64,000 nucleotides of DNA from Beta vulgaris subsp. vulgaris. Lineage: Eukaryota; Streptophyta; Magnoliopsida; Caryophyllales; Amaranthaceae. The position numbers were made by a program, and so were the translations under genes. Numbering within the stretch: position 1 is the stretch's first letter; each line of letters opens with the position of its first letter. Location: NCBI RefSeq assembly GCF_026745355.1, contig NC_079204.1:2053501-2117500 (forward strand), read 5' to 3'. The notes beneath the pieces are model-generated. The model did no database searches, was not told the DNA's origin, and was given only the letters and a program-made list of their open reading frames with translations. Positions 1 to 10,169 of this stretch are shown in pieces.

Positions 1-310
1 TACTCTAATTATTCGAACGACAATCCAAGTATCGTTGAATCATACTGTAGTGATTAAATTGGTATAAGCATGGTGGACCGATCGATTGCCCTAGGTTTTT
101 GATTATTTGATAAACTTCCATTCTTTTGTGTTCTATTTTATTCTAGTTTAGTTATTAATTGGAGCAAAAAAAATTCCTCTCTTGAAGTAGTTAAATAATT
201 GAGCACAAATTTATAAAACCCATCTCCCTGTGAATCGACTCGTATTTGTCAGTTTCTGCTACACATATACCGTACATTTGCGGTATATATTTTAAAACCC
301 ATCAATTTTG
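1..310 (+). repeat. possible 3' part of a Ty3/gypsy LTR (remnant)
   Basis: No ORF is present. The stretch holds a phrase close to CTCCCTGTGAATCGACTCG (about 222-242) and ends near 'aaacccatcaatttt' (about 295-309). Both recall the end of LTRs in Athila/Tat-type gypsy elements, which run into a primer binding site. The binding site itself is not recognisable, because the following bases do not match, so this is at best a decayed piece. The call rests on remembered motifs only. Confidence 0.3.
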
Positions 311-1320
311 TACAGTAATCTTCTTAAGTTCTTGGTTAATCAGCGCCACATAACTCAAGACATATTTTAACATACATAAATATAAGCTTTGGGGGAGAAT
401 GAATTAAATAAGCAAGGATCGTAAATTTTTGTTTAATTGGTAAATAGGTCATTGGTTATTATCACGTAGGATATATAACAACTGCAAAGAAAAGTTTAAG
501 AGTGTACTTGATGTGGGTTAGTTAGGGTTTAAGGACCACTTTTCTTAGCTCTCTTGCCAAGGTTTGTAATCATATTTGTGCGATCAAATTTTAATACGTC
601 TTCCGTTTTTTATTAAATGTTACACTTTTCAAATTATGGATTCCTAGGTAATTTTTGAAGAGGAGAGAGATAGAGAGAATGGAAAACAAAAGGGCCCCAT
701 GTGAACATGTGATAGGAGAGAGATAGAGAGAAGTTATTACCTGTAACATCTAATTTAAAACTTCCTAAAATAGAAAGTGTAATATCTAAAAAAACCGGAG
801 GAAGTAAGAAAATTGTCTGCTTTGTTGAGTGAGGTTTGGTTGATTTGTATGGAGTTTTGATTCGTACAATAGTTTCTCTCACCACCCTTTTTGTGGGCAC
901 AAAGTAGCAACATAAATAAATTTCATTTTTTATTTGTAGAGATTTTATATAAGCATTAATAGAGTAAATTTGAAGCATAGAAGTATTATGATATACTACA
1001 ATGAAAACATCAACTAAATACAGATCGAGTTTATTAGTATTATGATTATAGATAGATAGAGTATTGCATAAGCGAAATACTATAAATTTTGATTTTCAAT
1101 AAAGATAAAACATAATTGTGATATGTAATAATGGAGTAATATTAAACGCATGCAAAAAATATATAGAAGAACAATAGATCGACGCGCTGATTTTAGTGGT
1201 CCACCAATGTGTTGGCTAGTCCACATGCAGATTCGGGGAGAAACTCATATTGATTAAGTATTTACCGATGAGTACAATATTTTAATTAGGAGACATAATT
1301 GTTTCAAATGGAGTTATATA
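311..1320. other. AT-rich spacer, no gene seen
   Basis: There is no open frame with a recognisable product and no clear repeat structure apart from short GA-rich runs near 660-735 (agagagatagagagaa twice). Confidence 0.5.
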
Positions 1321-1323
1321 TAA

Positions 1324-1560
1324 CTCTTAAATAAGGGGTGTTCATTTCGGATCAGAGAATACGATCCAAACTTGACTTGAAAAAAGCAAATACTCGAAAT
1401 TTCGAGTCGAATTGGTTGGATATCTAATAAACTAAAAGAATATCGATTTTTCAAAGAAAAGTTCGAAAAAAAAAGTATAAATCGAATCAAATCACCAAAT
1501 ATTTTCGAATATCCAGTCATAAAACTAGATATTTTCAGATATTTAACCGGATATTCGATA
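1324..1560. repeat. hAT-like MITE remnant (ggggtgttcat family), one end only
   Basis: It starts with GGGGTGTTCATTTCGGAT and continues with repeated 'tcgaa/atatcc' words, like the more complete element at 8974-9336. The matching right end (ATGAACACCC) is not found, so it seems truncated. Its right part runs into the 208-bp duplication. Confidence 0.4.
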
Positions 1561-2340
1561 ATGAAAATTCTTACAAAGTATTTTTAAAAACCACATAACT
1601 ATACAAGTTTAACAAGATCTCATATGATATAATAAAAAATTTGACTTCCAAAACACAAATAATTCAACTAAAAATAAATAGTTACAAAATTCTAAAACCA
1701 ATACCTAATCAAGAAAGTCAAAGTAAGAGGACAAAAATATTTTCAGATATTTAACCGGATATTCAATAATGAAAATTCTTAGAAAGTATTTTAAAAACCA
1801 CATAACTAGGGTTGTTTAGAGTGCGGTCCGGACCGCACCAAACCGCAACACGAACCGTTTTTTCGCGGTTTGGATTGGTTTGCGGTTTAAAAATTGCAGT
1901 TTGGGTTGGATTTTAATTTTTGTAAACCAAACCCGCACCGCAAACCGCAATTATATATGTTTTTTTTTAAAAAAAATAAATACAATGACAAGGTAGCATA
2001 CAAGTATAAAACTGAAAAAAAAGTTTGAGGTAAAGAACTTTAACACTTTTGATAAATCATTATTTAAACCAAACCGCACCAAACCATTTCGCGCGGTTCA
2101 GTTTGGGTTGGTTTGGCCAAAAGTGCGGTGCAGTTTGGGTTGGAAAAATATCAAACCGTATATTCGCGATTTGGGTTGGGTTACATCCCAAACCGCACCA
2201 ACCCAAACAGCGAACACCCCTACACATAACTATCCAAATTTGACTTCCAAAACACAAATAATCCAACTAAAAACAAATAGTTACAAAATTTCTAAAACCA
2301 ATACCTGATCAAGAAAGTCAAAGTAAGATGACAAAAACAT
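1529..2340. repeat. tandem duplication of about 208 bp, second copy split by a MITE
   Basis: Copy A spans about 1529-1736. Copy B spans 1737-1806 and resumes at 2231-2340. Both begin 'atattttcagatatttaacc' and share 'cacataacta', 'ttgacttccaaaacacaaat' and 'aatcaagaaagtcaaagtaa' (one base differs in copy B). The interruption in copy B is exactly the 416-bp element at 1807-2222 plus its 8-bp target duplication. Confidence 0.8.
1807..2222. mobile_element. hAT-type MITE with 8-bp target site duplication
   Basis: The element begins TAGGGTTGTTTAGAGTGCGG and ends GCGAACACCCCTA, giving imperfect terminal inverted repeats of the TAGGGNTGTT type. It is flanked by identical 8-bp repeats CACATAAC (1799-1806 and 2223-2230). 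An 8-bp duplication with these ends is the signature of hAT elements. The inside is filled with inverted copies of 'aaaccgcacc/ggtttggtttgcggt' and encodes nothing convincing. The uninterrupted copy A of the host repeat shows the empty site. Confidence 0.8.
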
Positions 2341-2435
2341 ACACCCTTTTTTCACAAATAATGATAAAACTATACATCTAATTACACATATACATACACC
2401 ATAATACAAGAATTGGTAAAACAAAACACACCAAT

Positions 2436-2560
2436 TATTATATACCAATTTCTCAAGTAGTCTCACTAACCTCATTATAACAAATTGCCCACCTCTTCTG
2501 AAACTCAATAACATTTATCTACCATTTTCTAACCTCTGAATTTTCTATTTCCCACCTAAC
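2436..2560 (+). promoter_or_regulatory. possible core promoter/leader of the 4CL gene
   Basis: A TATA-like TTATATACC lies near 2438-2446, some 240 bp before the start codon. A CT-rich leader follows. ACCTAAC at 2554-2560 matches the AC-III element known from phenylpropanoid promoters, but it may lie inside the leader. This is pattern matching only. Confidence 0.3.
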
Positions 2561-2682
2561 TCTTATTCTCCCCTTACTATTTATTACCACTAAATTTCTT
2601 CATTCATCTACCATTCTTCTCTCATTTTCTTCTCTCTAAATTACCAGAAAAATTTACTCCTCCATTTTCAAACAACAAAAAA

Positions 2683-5600
2683 ATGAGTATGGCAGCTATT
2701 CAAAGTAAACCAATTGATTCAGAAATCTCATCTCTAAAATCACCAACTTCATCAAAAACAGAGGATCATAAAACAGAGCATATCTTTAAATCAAGACTAC
2801 CTGATATACACATCAAAAATAACCTCCCACTTCATTCTTACTTGTTTGAAAAACTCCCTGAGACCTCAGGGAGACCATGTTTGATTTCGGGCCGAACCGG
2901 GAAAATTTACTCTTATGCTGATACCCATCTCATTTGCCGGAAAACTGGTGCCGGATTATCAAAATTTGGCCTTAAAAAAGGTGATGTTGTGATGATTTTA
3001 CTTCCAAATTGTCCTGAATTTGTGTTCACATTCTTTGGAGCTTCAATGATTGGTGCAATATCAACAACTGCTAATCCATTTTATACTTCTTCTGAGATTT
3101 TCAAGCAAGTTAAAGCTTCTGATACCAAAATGATCATTACTGAATCTCAATTTGTTGATAAACTTAGAGAAAATCAAGAGTTTAAGATTGGTGAAGATTT
3201 TAAAGTTTTCACAATTGATGATGCAGAGAATGAAAACCCACCTGAGAATTGTCTGAATTTCTCAATTCTATCGGAAACAGATGAATCTGATTTACCCGAA
3301 ATCGAAATCGATCCTAATGACCCTGTTGCCCTGCCATTCTCATCAGGAACAACAGGGTTACCAAAAGGTGTGATCTTGACCCATAAAAGTTTATCAACTT
3401 GTGTTGCACAACAAGTTGATGGTGAAAACCCAAATATGAATTTAACAACAGAAGATGTTTTGCTTTGTGTTCTTCCTCTATTTCATATTTTCTCATTAAA
3501 TTCAGTGTTAATGGTAGCATTAAGATCAGGAAGTGGGATCTTAATCATGCCTAAATTTGATATAAATTCATTGTTAGAGTTGATTCAGAAGCATAAAGTG
3601 TCGGTAGCAATGGTAGTTCCACCATTAGTGTTAGCATTAGCTAAGAATCCAATGGTTGAAAACTTTGATTTGAGCTCCATTAGAATGGTTATGTCTGGTG
3701 CTGCACCTCTTGGTAAAGAACTTGAAGATGCTCTTAGAGAAAGAATTCCTCAGGCTATTTTGGGTCAGGTAATAACTGATATACATTTACTTTGTTTTTT
3801 TGTTGTTTTCTTTCTTTTTTTATGGGTAACTTATGTTTGCTTTTGTTGTTTTTTTTGAATGAATTGGAAGTTAGTAAACTTTTATATTCTTGTTACACAC
3901 AATTTTATGCCAAACAAAATTCTTATACCACCTAAGGATAGGAGTTTAGCTCAAGTGGTTAGAGCGCTCCTCCTTAGCTCCTGAGGTCAGGGGTTCGATC
4001 CTTACCCCTAACATTATGTTGGGGTATTTTCCTAACCTGTTATGCATGCCTTACCAGTTTAACCTTGTAGGGGTTAATCCTTGGACTGACTTAATTTCCT
4101 AATAAATAAATAAATAATTCTTATACCACCTAGTATTTACAATATTGTCTAATAAGATGGATGTTAGAAGTTCGATTCTTACTTCTTATAAAGTGAGATT
4201 CCTAAATTTTCCCTACTAAAAAAGTTGTTGAGTAAAAATAGCACGTATTGTTTAGACTTTAGAGTACTTAGTTTGTTAGACCTTTTAGTACAAAACTCCC
4301 GTATTATTTTATCTTGTATATAATGAGTATTTTTTTATCTTTCTCATTTAGAATCTTGAAACTATTTACAATTAGAGAGAATTTTTTAGATTTTTCTCAA
4401 TATATAAGGAAAAATATAGTCATATAGGGTCTTATTTGATTCGTTTCAATGAGTATTTTGTTAATATTAAATTATTATAATTTATACTGATATGTATGTA
4501 TAACAAATATTTGACGTAAAATAAATGCATTGACAAACGTGCAAAATCAAATAGAGAGGGGTAATTTGTTATAAGATTGAAGGTAAAAAGTGATTTTACA
4601 ACATTTTATGGTGATTACTAATTGTTTTGGAGTTAGGTGAGGGTGTTAGTTGTAATTTTTTGTGGATAAATTGGAAACACATCACAAACTCCCAAAATAT
4701 GGGTTGTAATAAATGGTAATGCCATGTGGGCCGCTAATTTTAGATCCATCTCAGAGTTGACTGCCCTACACTAAAATTTGTAAAAGTCTTCCCTAATTAT
4801 AATTTATGATCATTCAATGAAAAGAATTAACTAACTTGAAGGAGACTTCTTCTTGCTTTATAAGAAACCATTAATGCGATATAGATGTTGAGAAATGAGA
4901 AGTTACATTAGTACGATTTCTTGGATCTCTGTTATATTTTACTAATGGTAAAGAAACACAGAAAAACGAAATGCAGTCTTAAAAGTTACATAAAATAAGT
5001 TAAAAAAATGGAAAAAACAAGTATTAGTTAATCATTTTTATATAAATTAATACAAATTTTTATCATAATTTACAATTAATATTCATTTTAAGTAATACTC
5101 CCTCTGTTTTTTTTTTATCATTCCTACTTTAACTTTGCACGTTTGCCAATGCACGTTTTAAAACTTAAATATCTTTCATTATATATTAGTAAAAATTATA
5201 ACGATTGAATATTAATAAAGTACTAATTGAGACGAATCAAACAAGACCCCACATGACTATGTTTTTTCTTATAAATTGAGAACATTTGAGAAGATTCTCT
5301 CTATGCATGAATAGTGTCAAGATTCTAAGTGAGAAAGATAAAAAAAAACAGAGGGAGTAGTCCATAAAACATATTCTTTCAATGTATTTTTTTAAGTAGA
5401 CGTAAACCTGGCGAAATTATATATGACTTATATGAAGTATCTAATTACATGCTCTAAAATTACCTTTATAGTACAATTAATTTACTCAAAACATAGTTTT
5501 TAAAATGGTTGACTTAAAATAGTATGAATATCAACGTGTAATAAAACTAATTTAAAACATATAATCTCTATTACGGAAGGGGGAGGAAGATGGTGTCCCG

Positions 5601-8272
5601 TTTAAAAATACTAGATTCTCCGTAATGATCTAATGGAATAATATAAAATTACAAAAAAAAAAACATTTTAAGAATCGTTTCCATTTCAACTTTGCATTTT
5701 TAGTGAATATATGAAAATATTTTAAATTGGTACATGTATCGCGTGCATATAAGAATAGTATGACCATATACGAAGATTTTGATGATTAAGTGTATAGATT
5801 TTTCTAAGTAGCCAACAAATATAAATATTGCTTTGACATTCTACAGTGACATATACATCCACTTTTACAGTGTATATTATAGTAGATACAAAGAACTTTT
5901 TATAAAATATCGATTACGATTTCATCATAATCTGACTATTGTGTTCAAATTGAGATATTCATATCATGGGGGAACCTAACTAACTTCGTTTTTTCTGGGT
6001 TCTGGCGATATACTTTTTATGTTGGTGCTTTATTTATTGGTTTCATGAGATAAATGAGATGTTTGTTGGAAGTTTTTTATACTCTAGTCTTTAATTTATT
6101 GGGCCCTTTGTGTTCTTTACATGTTTGGTTATTTACTGTATTCCTACAACTTGATGACATCAATAAAAATTGGGTTACCGAGACCCATGTCATATAATCT
6201 GAAAATTAACAACTTTTGTTACACTATGTGCACACAAATAAAAGACTGTGTAATGCGATGACATAGGGAATTTTTCTATGAGAGACAATCAACTCTTCGA
6301 TTCTAATCGAAAAATACATTCGTAAAATGACAATGTTTATTCTTGTGTAGGGCTATGGAATGACGGAAGCCGGACCAGTATTGTCCATGTGCCCAGGATT
6401 TGCCAAGGAGCCTCTCCCAACGAAGGCGGGCTCGTGTGGTATTGTTGTTAGAAACGCTGAAATGAAAATTGTTGATCCTGATACTGGTGCCTCTGTTGGC
6501 TACAATGAGCCCGGAGAGATTTGCATTCGTGGTGAACAAATCATGAAAGGTACTAACACTTGCGTTAAAAATATGTGTGTTACCACCATTTTTATTAGAT
6601 GTATGATTTGACTTGTTTGCAAGGTCAACAAATTAATTTTGCACCAACAGTATGAAAATTTTGGGGGAGGTTGTGTTGATTCATTATACACTATTAGCTT
6701 GCTCGATTGAACATGGTCCTTAAACTTTACTAACCGTGTGACACGAACAGGTTACTTGAATGATCCAGCTTCAACAGCAGCAACAATCGACGTTGAAGGT
6801 TGGCTTCACACCGGTGATATAGGATATGTTGATGATGACGATGAAGTTTACATTGTTGATCGAGTTAAGGAGATCATTAAATACAAAGGATTTCAGGTTA
6901 GTGTACCTCATTTGTTGTTTCTTGATCCATATCAGTTCTATGTTCTCACACCCAAACTATATTATGGCACAAGATTTAGACTATATCTCCTTTCTTTTAG
7001 TTGCAACATTTGATTGTTTTAATATACTCACCAAAAAGTCATTTGTTACAACTAAAGAAAGTATTATATTGTCTATATATATGATGGTATACGCACACTA
7101 TACTGAATATCAGTAACCGTGACAACAAACATTGATCATTAAACAAATCACGTTTTCGACTAAAAGTTATTTTAGTTTAGTAAAAATCATATGAAAAGAA
7201 CACTCTCTAATTTGTTTCACAAAGTTTGATATCACACTTATATGATTTGTAACATTTATACACATGACATATATACACATTGGACAATTTTACTCGAGTA
7301 ACAGATGTGCCACGTGACGTGTATACATTGTTACGCACGCCTTTTAATATATTTGTATAGATTGCATTAACGTATCAAGTACCACACATTTGGTAGAATT
7401 ACCAATTAATATGATTCTTTGAATGTCAAAATTCAGGTTCCACCAGCAGAATTAGAGGCCCTTCTAATTAACCATCCATCAATTGCTGATGCTGCTGTCG
7501 TCCCGTAAGTCTCATAATTTTTTCCCTTCTTTGTCTCATTTATGGAGTAATATCATAGATTAAGCTCATTAATTATGAATTATGTACTTAATTAATAAAC
7601 TCTTGATCTATTAATTACAGTCAAAAGGATGAAGCTGCTGGGGAAGTTCCTATTGCTTTTGTAGTTAGATCTACTAATGGAGTAGATCTTACAGAAGAAT
7701 CAGTTAAACAATACATTGCCAAGCAGGTATAAATCATAATTATACAACTAATAATACTCCATAGTTACTTAATTATGGATTATCTAACTATATGTTATAC
7801 TATATACTACAATTATTAAGCAAGATTATACTATATACTACAATTATTAAGCAAGATTATACTATATACTACAATTATTAAGCAAGATTCCATGCACCAA
7901 CCATGCATATAACCAGTGTTACTCCAACACCTTCATTTACCTAAAAATAAGGTGTCGTGTCGTGTCGTGTCTGACACGACACTTTACTTGGATAAACAAT
8001 TAACTTTTTTCTACAAAATAACAGAGTCGGACACTTGAACACCCGTATCTGAATAGACACTTAAACCGTGTCTAGCATATAACTATTCAAGTAAAAGATA
8101 TACTATACTTATTTGCTAATAATAATGTTTTGTTCATGAAAAACAGGTTGTATTTTACAAGAAGCTTCACAAAGTGTACTTCATACATGCCATTCCTAAA
8201 TCTGCCTCCGGGAAAATTCTTAGGAAAGAGCTCCGAGCTCGCCTCGCCGCCTCGCCTGCCACCACTCTTTAA
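2683..8272 (+). CDS. 4CL: 4-coumarate:CoA ligase (six exons, 576 aa)
   Basis: This enzyme activates hydroxycinnamic acids (4-coumarate, caffeate, ferulate) to CoA thioesters in two steps through an acyl-AMP, feeding lignin, flavonoid and related pathways; it is cytosolic. Exons: 2683-3768, 6351-6549, 6751-6896, 7437-7504, 7621-7726, 8147-8272, all GT-AG with matching phases. Visible motifs: the AMP-binding loop [10 protein letters not shown] (about residues 219-228), [10 protein letters not shown] across the exon 1/2 junction, GEICIRG (417-423), and the C-terminal catalytic lysine in [11 protein letters not shown] (about K558). The protein ends ASPATTL, with no SKL-type peroxisomal signal, which favours true 4CL over the peroxisomal relatives. 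The N-terminus has about 35 Ser/Lys-rich residues before IFKSRLPDI, and total length slightly exceeds the usual 540-560. Whether it is the lignin or flavonoid class cannot be settled here. A second in-frame ATG follows at codon 3. Confidence 0.94.
3918..4132 (+). mobile_element. tRNA-derived SINE with 17-bp target site duplication
   Basis: The body (3935-4115) opens with a tRNA-like head containing an A box (TTAGCTCAAGTGGTTAGAGCG) and a B box (GGTTCGATCC, within AGGGGTTCGATCCTTACCCC). It ends in a short AAAT/AATAAATAAAT tail. It is flanked by identical 17-bp repeats AATTCTTATACCACCTA at 3918-3934 and 4116-4132. Internal Pol III promoter, tail and duplication together define a SINE. It sits in intron 1 of the 4CL gene in the same orientation. 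It is not a functional tRNA, because no full cloverleaf follows. Confidence 0.88.
4296..4561. mobile_element. decayed Stowaway-like MITE, reverse orientation
   Basis: Read on the minus strand, the stretch matches the Stowaway copies at 5098 and 12688 (shared words such as 'gtcttatttgattcgt' and 'tatctttctcat'). The ends are only CTCCCGTATT and AGAGAGGGG, so the inverted repeats have decayed. Confidence 0.55.
5098..5357. mobile_element. Stowaway MITE (Tc1/mariner type)
   Basis: The ends are CTCCCTCTGTTTTT and AAAACAGAGGGAG, flanked by TA on both sides (5096-5097 and 5358-5359). It is 260 bp long and non-coding. It lies in intron 1 of the 4CL gene and closely resembles 12688-12947. Confidence 0.85.
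7797..7889. repeat. 31-bp tandem repeat, three copies
   Basis: The unit 'atactatatactacaattattaagcaagatt' occurs three times head to tail with almost no differences, in intron 5 of the 4CL gene. A GTGTCGTGTCGTGTC / GACACGACAC near-palindrome follows at about 7952-7982. Confidence 0.85.
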
Positions 8273-10169
8273 ATTTTTATATGGTTGAACAAATAATTAT
8301 GTGAATTAATTTGTATTATCATAGTTAAATTAATTGTAAGTTATACCTGATAAAATGATAATTATGTGAAATGCAATGCTGAGGTGCTGAGCAAGTCTAC
8401 CACACTCAAGTCTCAACAAAAACAATCATCAAGACAATCCAGCATATATGTCATGTGAAAATGATCATTATTATTGTAGCTGAATTTTTACTCCATTTTT
8501 TGTAACTTTTTTTGGTTTCTTTGGTCTGTTAGAGTTGTGATTTTTTGATTGCTTTGTTTGCAAAAATAAATATTCTATATTATAGAGGGAAATAATAAGG
8601 GGAGATTAATTAATGTTCTTGTGATCCTCTCTTAAGTCTTAACTTTTAACATGTTGTATACAATGATTATATCAATAAATGTGAATTTGTTCCTTTTCAA
8701 TTGTAGAGTATTAGATTTAAAGTGATTGGTATTATTAAGTTGGAATTTTGGACATTTGCTGGAAAATACATTTAATTAAGTGGTATTCTTGAGCAACGAT
8801 TAAACATCACTAAGTAGATATATACTAAAACAATTACCAAGCTTGACATATGTTTATCTCTAATCGAAATAAGTTCGTCCAAAAAATCGTTTGTGAAATA
8901 TTCTTCTTCGACCAAACACGAAATCAATCAATCTTGTATTGGTTGTCAAATCCATCTCAAAATCCTTTTAGGTGGGGGTGTTCATTTCAGATATTCAATC
9001 CGATTCGAAATTTCGAATTGGAGAAAATGTGATCCAAACCGATCCGAAATCTTCGAATTGGATATCCGAAAACTAAAAACTCAAAATTTTCAAAGGATAA
9101 GCTCCTAAAATAAGTTTCAGATCTGATCGTTGGATATCCAACCTTGAAACTGGATATTTCGGATAGAATATTAAAAAAAAACCGAAAATTTATTCGTTTC
9201 GGAATTTTCGGATATGTGAAAACGGAAATTCCCGATCCGTCTATGACCCGGAGTATCTTAAAAACTAAAAAAACAGATCGAATATCCGGAAACCTGGATC
9301 GGATCGACCATATTGGATATTTATGAACACCCTTAAGAAGTGAAAGCAATGGAACCAAATAAACCATGAGAGTATTTTGGAAGAATCAATCACAAATTGG
9401 AGCTTATACTACTATCTTAGACAACGTGATAATTTTATATGAATAATGTAAAAGTATACGTAATCTTTACTCATGGACAAAGCTATATCACTAAGTTATG
9501 ATTTCAAAAAACTAATTATATCATCATATATGCTCCACTTGGCAACAAGAAAAATAAATGGTAAAATAAAATAACTTTTCATCTCATCGTAATAAACTGA
9601 TTGCACGAGGGAGATTATACATCTCAATTGGTAGACCTCACAATTACAACTTCAACATCTAATTGTCCCATACAATATTGTTTGGTAAATACATTTTTCA
9701 TCAACTGAAAATAAAAAAGATATTCAAACTTTTTTTATTAAATTATTCTTTCAAATACACGTCTATAATTTAACTAACACTATTTTCGATTTTACCAAAC
9801 ACGCTTATACAAACATCAACGGCTAACAACCAATCGCCAACCATCAATCATCAAACTCAAACACCCTAGTGCATTCTTAGCCCACTTTGGAAGTTGAGAG
9901 AAATTCATTAAACCCTTACCCACAAATACCCGGTTCAGTGCACAAAACATGGCCTAAAAAATCACTCTCAAACATTCCAAAACCGCCATGTTTCAAACCC
10001 TACCAAAACCCTGAACAAAAATCTCACACATTTTTCTTCATCCTGCAAATCAAGCCAATTAATTTCTCTCCTTAAAACAAAACCCTTAATTCAATTAATT
10101 CAAAAACCCACTTTCAATTCACTCAAAAATTGTAAAACAACAACAAAAAAAAAAGCTTCATTTGTAACA
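8273..10169. other. spacer between the 4CL and ATAD3 genes
   Basis: It holds the 4CL 3' end, the MITE remnant at 8974-9336 and AT-rich sequence. From about 9840 on, C/A-rich sequence probably forms the ATAD3 promoter and leader. The short ORFs here look accidental. Confidence 0.5.
8974..9336. mobile_element. palindromic hAT-like MITE (gggtgttcat ends)
   Basis: The left end GGGGGTGTTCATTTCAGATATTC and right end GGATATTTATGAACACCC are inverted. The interior repeats 'gatccgaaat', 'ttcgaattgg' and 'atatccg' on both strands. I could not see an exact 8-bp duplication, so the superfamily is inferred from the end sequence. Confidence 0.5.

Noticed and set aside
2049..2308. Overlapping ORFs on both strands near 2.05-2.3 kb
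   Set aside because: They are by-products of the palindromic 'aaaccgcacc' repeats of the hAT MITE; composition is biased and no family is recognised.
3935..4012. Functional tRNA gene in 4CL intron 1
   Set aside because: Box A and box B are present, but the sequence does not close into a cloverleaf, and it continues into a tailed body with 17-bp flanking repeats. It is a SINE head.
7951..7982. GTGTCGTGTC / GACACGACAC hairpin as a regulatory element
   Set aside because: It is a short simple repeat with a chance inverted copy inside an intron; nothing ties it to a function.
8850..9367. ORFs on both strands rich in Arg, Ile and Phe
   Set aside because: They fall inside the palindromic MITE at 8974-9336 and mirror each other.
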